DNA of 45,027 nucleotides from the NCBI RefSeq assembly GCF_000208925.1, contig NW_001914991.1, positions 1 to 45,027 on the forward strand. Direction: 5' to 3'. This DNA comes from Entamoeba histolytica HM-1:IMSS. Taxonomy: Eukaryota; Evosea; Mastigamoebida; Endamoebidae. Below the pieces are notes generated by a model that was given only the letters and a program-made list of their open reading frames with translations, was not told the origin of the DNA and did no database searches. Each line of letters begins with the position of its first letter. Within the stretch, counting starts at the first letter, position 1. The translations under genes and the position numbers were made by a program. This document shows positions 40,991 through 45,027 of this stretch, piece by piece.

Positions 40991-43605
40991 TTGCTTGATG
41001 TTGTTGAAACAACAAATAAATGACAAACAAATAACGAAAATAAATAAGAATGAATGAATCATTGTTGTATTTTCAAATTAATTGATAATTAATATTAATA
41101 AATTAATGAAATGAATATTAATGAGAATAATTCAATTTAAACAAAATGAAATAAAATAATGATAAATAATTAATATTTCATTGAATAAAATATTATTTAA
41201 CTTTCATATTTCATATATTAATTATCTTATTTATTATTCATTCTATTTAAATTATTATTTATTTAAAATATAAACTATCATATTTTATATTAAATTATTG
41301 AAAATAAATTTAAATAAAAATTCATTCAATTTATTTAATGTTTTTAAATTACATCATCAAATATTCTGGCAGCACATTAGAATCATATCGTCTTTATAAT
41401 AATATTCAATCATTATACATACTTATTATCTCTTCAATTATCTCTTCTTTATGATGAATATTGCTGATAAACTATTTTCTAGTTTTTCTTGTCAATAAAT
41501 TCAATATCTTATTTTACAAACACAAATATTTTTGGTAATTTTGTTTTCTATTTATTTCTTCTTCCTGTTGATTTTTATGAAGAATAATTTATTTAGTTTC
41601 AGTTCTTTCAATTTCCAAATCACCATAGTTAATTCATTCTATGTATTGTATTTTTTATTTCTTTTCTTTATTTCACTTATTTGATTTATTTGGTTATTCT
41701 TTTCTTGTTTAATGTTTTATTCTTTTCTATATTTTTTCATCGTTAATGCTATGATAAGCATTATCTCTTTTTCAACTTCTTCTTCATTATTCAGTGTTAA
41801 TATTTTTCCTTGTCAATATCCTTACATTTTCATTTTATCTTTGTGCATTATCATAACAAGATTAACTTTTTGATTCATTAAATTACATTGGAAATTGATT
41901 ATTTTCTAGTTATTTTATTGACAAATTCCAACAATTTTTTGTTATTAATTATCTATTTTTATTTTCTTCTTTTCTTCATGAACTTCTTTATAAATATAAC
42001 ATTAGTAGTTAATCAACACGATACAAACATATCTCTAAATTTATGATATTGGAAAATAATATTCTATATTATTTTATGAAAAGCTTGATTAAAATTCAAA
42101 TAATATAATTATTTAAAGTTCTTTTTTAATATTTTTATATATAATCAACTATTTATCCAGATGTATTCTTTTCATTCTTCTGTGTCTTGTAACACATGCA
42201 TATTAATAATAATTATATTTCATTTATCGACTTCTCCATATTATCCTTTTTGTTTCTTTAATTTCTGATTTTGCCTTATTATTTTCTTTCAAAACATTCT
42301 TCTTCACTTTGAATTTACAAAATATACTTTTCAATCAATTGTATTTCAATTGATAAATAATTTAATTTTTTTAATACTCATTAATTGTGTTTAGTTGTTA
42401 GTTGTTTAAAAGTAAGTAAACATAACAATTATTTATCAATTTGAAGAATGTTATTTATTATTAAAAACATTTCATTTGAAATAAATAACTACATTTCAAC
42501 ATTTTTTTGAAGATTCATCACCTTATATTTTATTTAAACGAAAAACAACAAAATAATTTTTAAAAATAAAATATTTTATCGAATTTTACATAATCATTAT
42601 TTTATTATAAGATAATGTTCTATTAATAACGTTTTATTTAATTTTACATTAAAAATGTATTTTTGAAATAAAATGAAATAGAAAATATTTAAAAATAAAT
42701 GAAGAAAAATATCAATAATTTAACATGGCAGTTTGGTTTTTAGTATTGGTTTGAAATACAAACATCATTAAAACAAAAATAAATTTGTAATGTTATGATT
42801 GAATTAAAAAAATGAATAAATAATTTTACACTACTTTTGAAATATATTTATTATTATAATTGTTTAATTTCCATTAATCAATTATTTATTATTTATTTAG
42901 TCACAATGATTATATTTTTATTCATGGATTATTAATTAGAATGAATGATGATAATGTTGGTAAATAATTAAGATGAAAGAATGAAAATATAATTAAATTA
43001 TTTATTATTTCATCTTCAATAAACAAAAAGAAATGTTAATAATATTGATTATTTCTCTCATATTAAATATTTTAATAATTAAAACATTGGTTATTTCTTC
43101 TAGTATGTTATTTAATGTAATTTTATTTGATTCTTATTTTATTTGATTCTTTTATTCCTTGTGTATTTAATGTAATTTTATCATTTTATTTGATTTATTT
43201 TATTTCTTATTTTATTATCGTATTTTTGTTTATCATTTATTATCTTTATTAATTTAATTTGATTGAATTAATGTTGATAAAACATGAAAATTCAAATCAC
43301 AAAAGATGAAATAATAAAAATAAAACAGAATTGAATTTTCTTCTCTTCTATATTTTTTGTTTTTTTAAAAAAAAAATGAAAAAATACTAAAAATAAAAAC
43401 TAATTATAGAAAATAACAATATTATAGAAAATAACAATATTATATTATTAATATTATTATATATTTATTGTTATTGTAAAAATAAAAACATCATTTATTT
43501 AAAATAAAATGATGTTAAAATTAGAACTGACTTGATGTGTTAATAACGTGGATTAACTATTTAAACATCCATATTTTGAACTTATAAACATCAAATTAAA
43601 TTAAA
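40991..43605. other. Long AT-rich gene-free region
   Basis: About 2.6 kb with no open frame carrying a domain. It is mixed A- and T-rich low-complexity DNA. Small structures are visible: a perfect 15-bp inverted repeat (42348-42362 and 42427-42441), an 18-bp tandem duplication (43403-43438), and partial repeats of TATTTAATGTAATTTTAT near 43110-43180. Near the TLDc start there is TATTTAAAC (43559-43567) and TTGAACTT (43576-43583), matching the TATA-like and GAAC core elements. No tRNA or rRNA is seen. Confidence 0.5.
43403..43438. repeat. 18-bp tandem duplication
   Basis: The 18-base unit ATTATAGAAAATAACAAT occurs twice head to tail, perfectly, about 170 bases upstream of the second TLDc gene. 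It is a recent small duplication in spacer DNA. Confidence 0.7.
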
Positions 43606-44757
43606 ATGGAAGAGTTAATAAACAAGAACAATCAATTAATTAAAGAAGTAATAGAAACACTTCCAAATATTCAACAATCAATTGATGATACTACTAAGAA
43701 TTATCAATATTATATAGGAAGTATTAAAAATGAAGTATTTAAAATAAAAGAGAATGAAACATATTCAGAAGCTATTAAAAGAGGAGAAGGAATATTTGAT
43801 AGAATGGATGAAACAGAAAGAAGAAGAAAAATAGTGATAGAGAAAAGTCAAGAAACAATCAACCAAATAGAAATAATGAAGAAACAAATGACAAGAATCA
43901 TAGAAGAATGTAATCATGATGAAGAAACACTAAGTAAAACACGGAATGAATTGATAGATAAAATCATTTCAATTGAAGAAATGAAAATGAAAAACAAAGT
44001 ATTCAGAATACCAAAAGAGAAAGATACAATCACGTCAGAATTTAATAAGAAGAAAGAAGAATGGCAAACATATTACAGTGATTATTTAGAAAGAAAGAAG
44101 AGAGAAGAAGAAGAAGAGGAAGAAAAAGAAAAGAAAAGACAAGAAGAAGAGAGAAGAAAAGAAGAGGAAAGAAAGAAACAAGAAGGAGAGAGATTGAGAA
44201 TAATGAAAGGAATGAACACAATGGAAGAAATGTTACAAATAGAAGAATGGACAAATAGAAAAGTAGGAAATATACTATTTGATTCAGATATTGATGATTG
44301 GAATAAAAATACATCAGTATTTGATGAAAGAGTAATGAATAAAGAACATATAATAATTATTATTGAAGATGAAGATGGAAATAAATTTGGAGGATATGTT
44401 GATTCTAAAATTGATAAAGATGGTTATGATATAAATGATTCAAAGTCATTTTTATTTTCATTAGAATCAAATGGAAGAATGAAAGGAATGAAGAAATTTG
44501 ATATTAAAGAACCACAATACGCATTTTGTTTATCTAATCAATCAAATGATTATTTGTTTGCATTTGGAGGTGGATTATTTGGACTATTTGTATTTGGAGG
44601 TAATGACATTGTTGTTTATAAAGAAAATCATAAAACATATTCACGTTGTAAACAATGTTCATTTGAATATGAAGGAATATCAAAAGCACTTTGTGGAAAT
44701 GAATATCCAGATAATTATTTCACACCAAAACGAATCATAGTAATTGAAATGAAATGA
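43606..44757 (+). CDS. Coiled-coil TLDc-domain protein (paralogue)
   Basis: A 383-aa member of the same family as the gene at 18686-19726. Residues about 1-165 are coiled coil with many charged heptads. Residues about 163-200 are an extreme Glu/Lys/Arg stretch (EEEEEEEKEKKRQEEERR). The TLDc-like domain spans about 215-383: GNILFDSDIDDWN, VFDERVMNKEHIIIIIEDEDG, GGYVDSKI, SFLFSLESNGRM, and the end strand KRIIVIEMK, which parallels NRVIVIQMM in the other copy. The length and heptad content differ, so the two are diverged paralogues. A very A-rich leader precedes the ATG. Function in Entamoeba is unknown. Confidence 0.7.
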   Translation: MEELINKNNQLIKEVIETLPNIQQSIDDTTKNYQYYIGSIKNEVFKIKENETYSEAIKRGEGIFDRMDETERRRKIVIEKSQETINQIEIMKKQMTRIIEECNHDEETLSKTRNELIDKIISIEEMKMKNKVFRIPKEKDTITSEFNKKKEEWQTYYSDYLERKKREEEEEEEKEKKRQEEERRKEEERKKQEGERLRIMKGMNTMEEMLQIEEWTNRKVGNILFDSDIDDWNKNTSVFDERVMNKEHIIIIIEDEDGNKFGGYVDSKIDKDGYDINDSKSFLFSLESNGRMKGMKKFDIKEPQYAFCLSNQSNDYLFAFGGGLFGLFVFGGNDIVVYKENHKTYSRCKQCSFEYEGISKALCGNEYPDNYFTPKRIIVIEMK

Positions 44758-45027
44758 TTCAATCTTAATTAAATGAAAATGAACTAAAAAAGAATAAAAA
44801 CAAATCAATGAAGAATATGAACAGCCATTTCATTCATCTGCCAAAGAATCAAATGGTGAATTAAAAATGGACATAATTCAATGTTGATTTATTTTATTTC
44901 CTTTAATAAAACTTTCACACCCAATGAGGGTGTTTTTAATAAATAAGAAAAGAAATAAGAATGAAATAGAAATAAAATGAATAAACAATTCATTTGTATT
45001 ATTTCATTGAATTAATTCATTATGAAT
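44758..45027. other. 3' flank with a small GC-bearing hairpin
   Basis: AT-rich spacer after the TLDc gene. ACACCC-AATGA-GGGTGT at 44917-44933 is a perfect 6-bp GC-containing stem followed by a T run, unusual against this AT background. No gene is seen up to the window end. Confidence 0.45.

Noticed and set aside
1..45027. CRISPR array, bacterial operon or phage module
   Set aside because: No regularly spaced repeats; the introns, gene families and promoter motifs show a eukaryotic nuclear genome.

Overview
The window is a stretch of nuclear genome from an Entamoeba species, most likely of the E. histolytica/E. dispar group. The evidence is the very low GC content, compact mostly intronless genes with short AT-rich spacers, and short introns that start GTTTGT (or GTTTGG) and end TAG. 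Family-specific proteins agree: an RNA polymerase II large subunit with a non-heptad tail, TLDc proteins with coiled coils, and an LRR/F-box-like protein. Two degenerate GAAC/TATTTAAA-type promoter motifs also fit. The species call is from recognition, not from a search.

Layout. Positions 1-3809 hold no intact gene: first A-rich low-complexity DNA, then about 2.8 kb of T-rich sequence that looks like a heavily decayed minus-strand coding region. From 3810 to 38290 the genes are densely packed: a J-like cochaperone (2 exons), Beclin/Atg6 (3 exons), an LRR-type protein, a small hypothetical protein (minus), RPB1 (1636 aa), an HMG-box protein and a three-RRM protein (both minus), a metallophosphoesterase and deoxyribose-phosphate aldolase (plus), a TLDc protein (plus), a 2378-aa BEACH-WD protein (minus), a cyclin (minus), a BRCA2-like protein (minus), a TBC Rab-GAP (minus, 2 exons), signal peptidase subunit SPC3 (minus, 3 exons), an Arf-family GTPase (minus), a GSK3 kinase (plus, 3 exons), a secreted Cys-duplication protein (minus) and a Gfo/Idh/MocA oxidoreductase (minus). 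From about 38340 to 40990 lies a broken non-LTR retrotransposon (minus). Then comes about 2.6 kb of featureless AT-rich DNA and a second TLDc protein at the right edge.

Function. There is no operon logic. The genes are housekeeping or regulatory: transcription (RPB1, HMG), RNA binding (RRM), recombination (BRCA2-like), cell cycle (cyclin), membrane traffic and autophagy (Beclin, BEACH, TBC, Arf), secretion (SPC3), signalling (GSK3), and metabolism with a bacterial flavour (DeoC, phosphoesterase).

The most useful results are the reconstructed split genes (J-like, Beclin, TBC, SPC3, GSK3), a probable N-terminal BRC repeat on the BRCA2-like protein, the J-protein without HPD, dyad elements in the RPB1 promoter region, and a LINE remnant that kept its 5' part and lost its 3' part. 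I found no CRISPR array, tRNA, rRNA or convincing new defence-type system.
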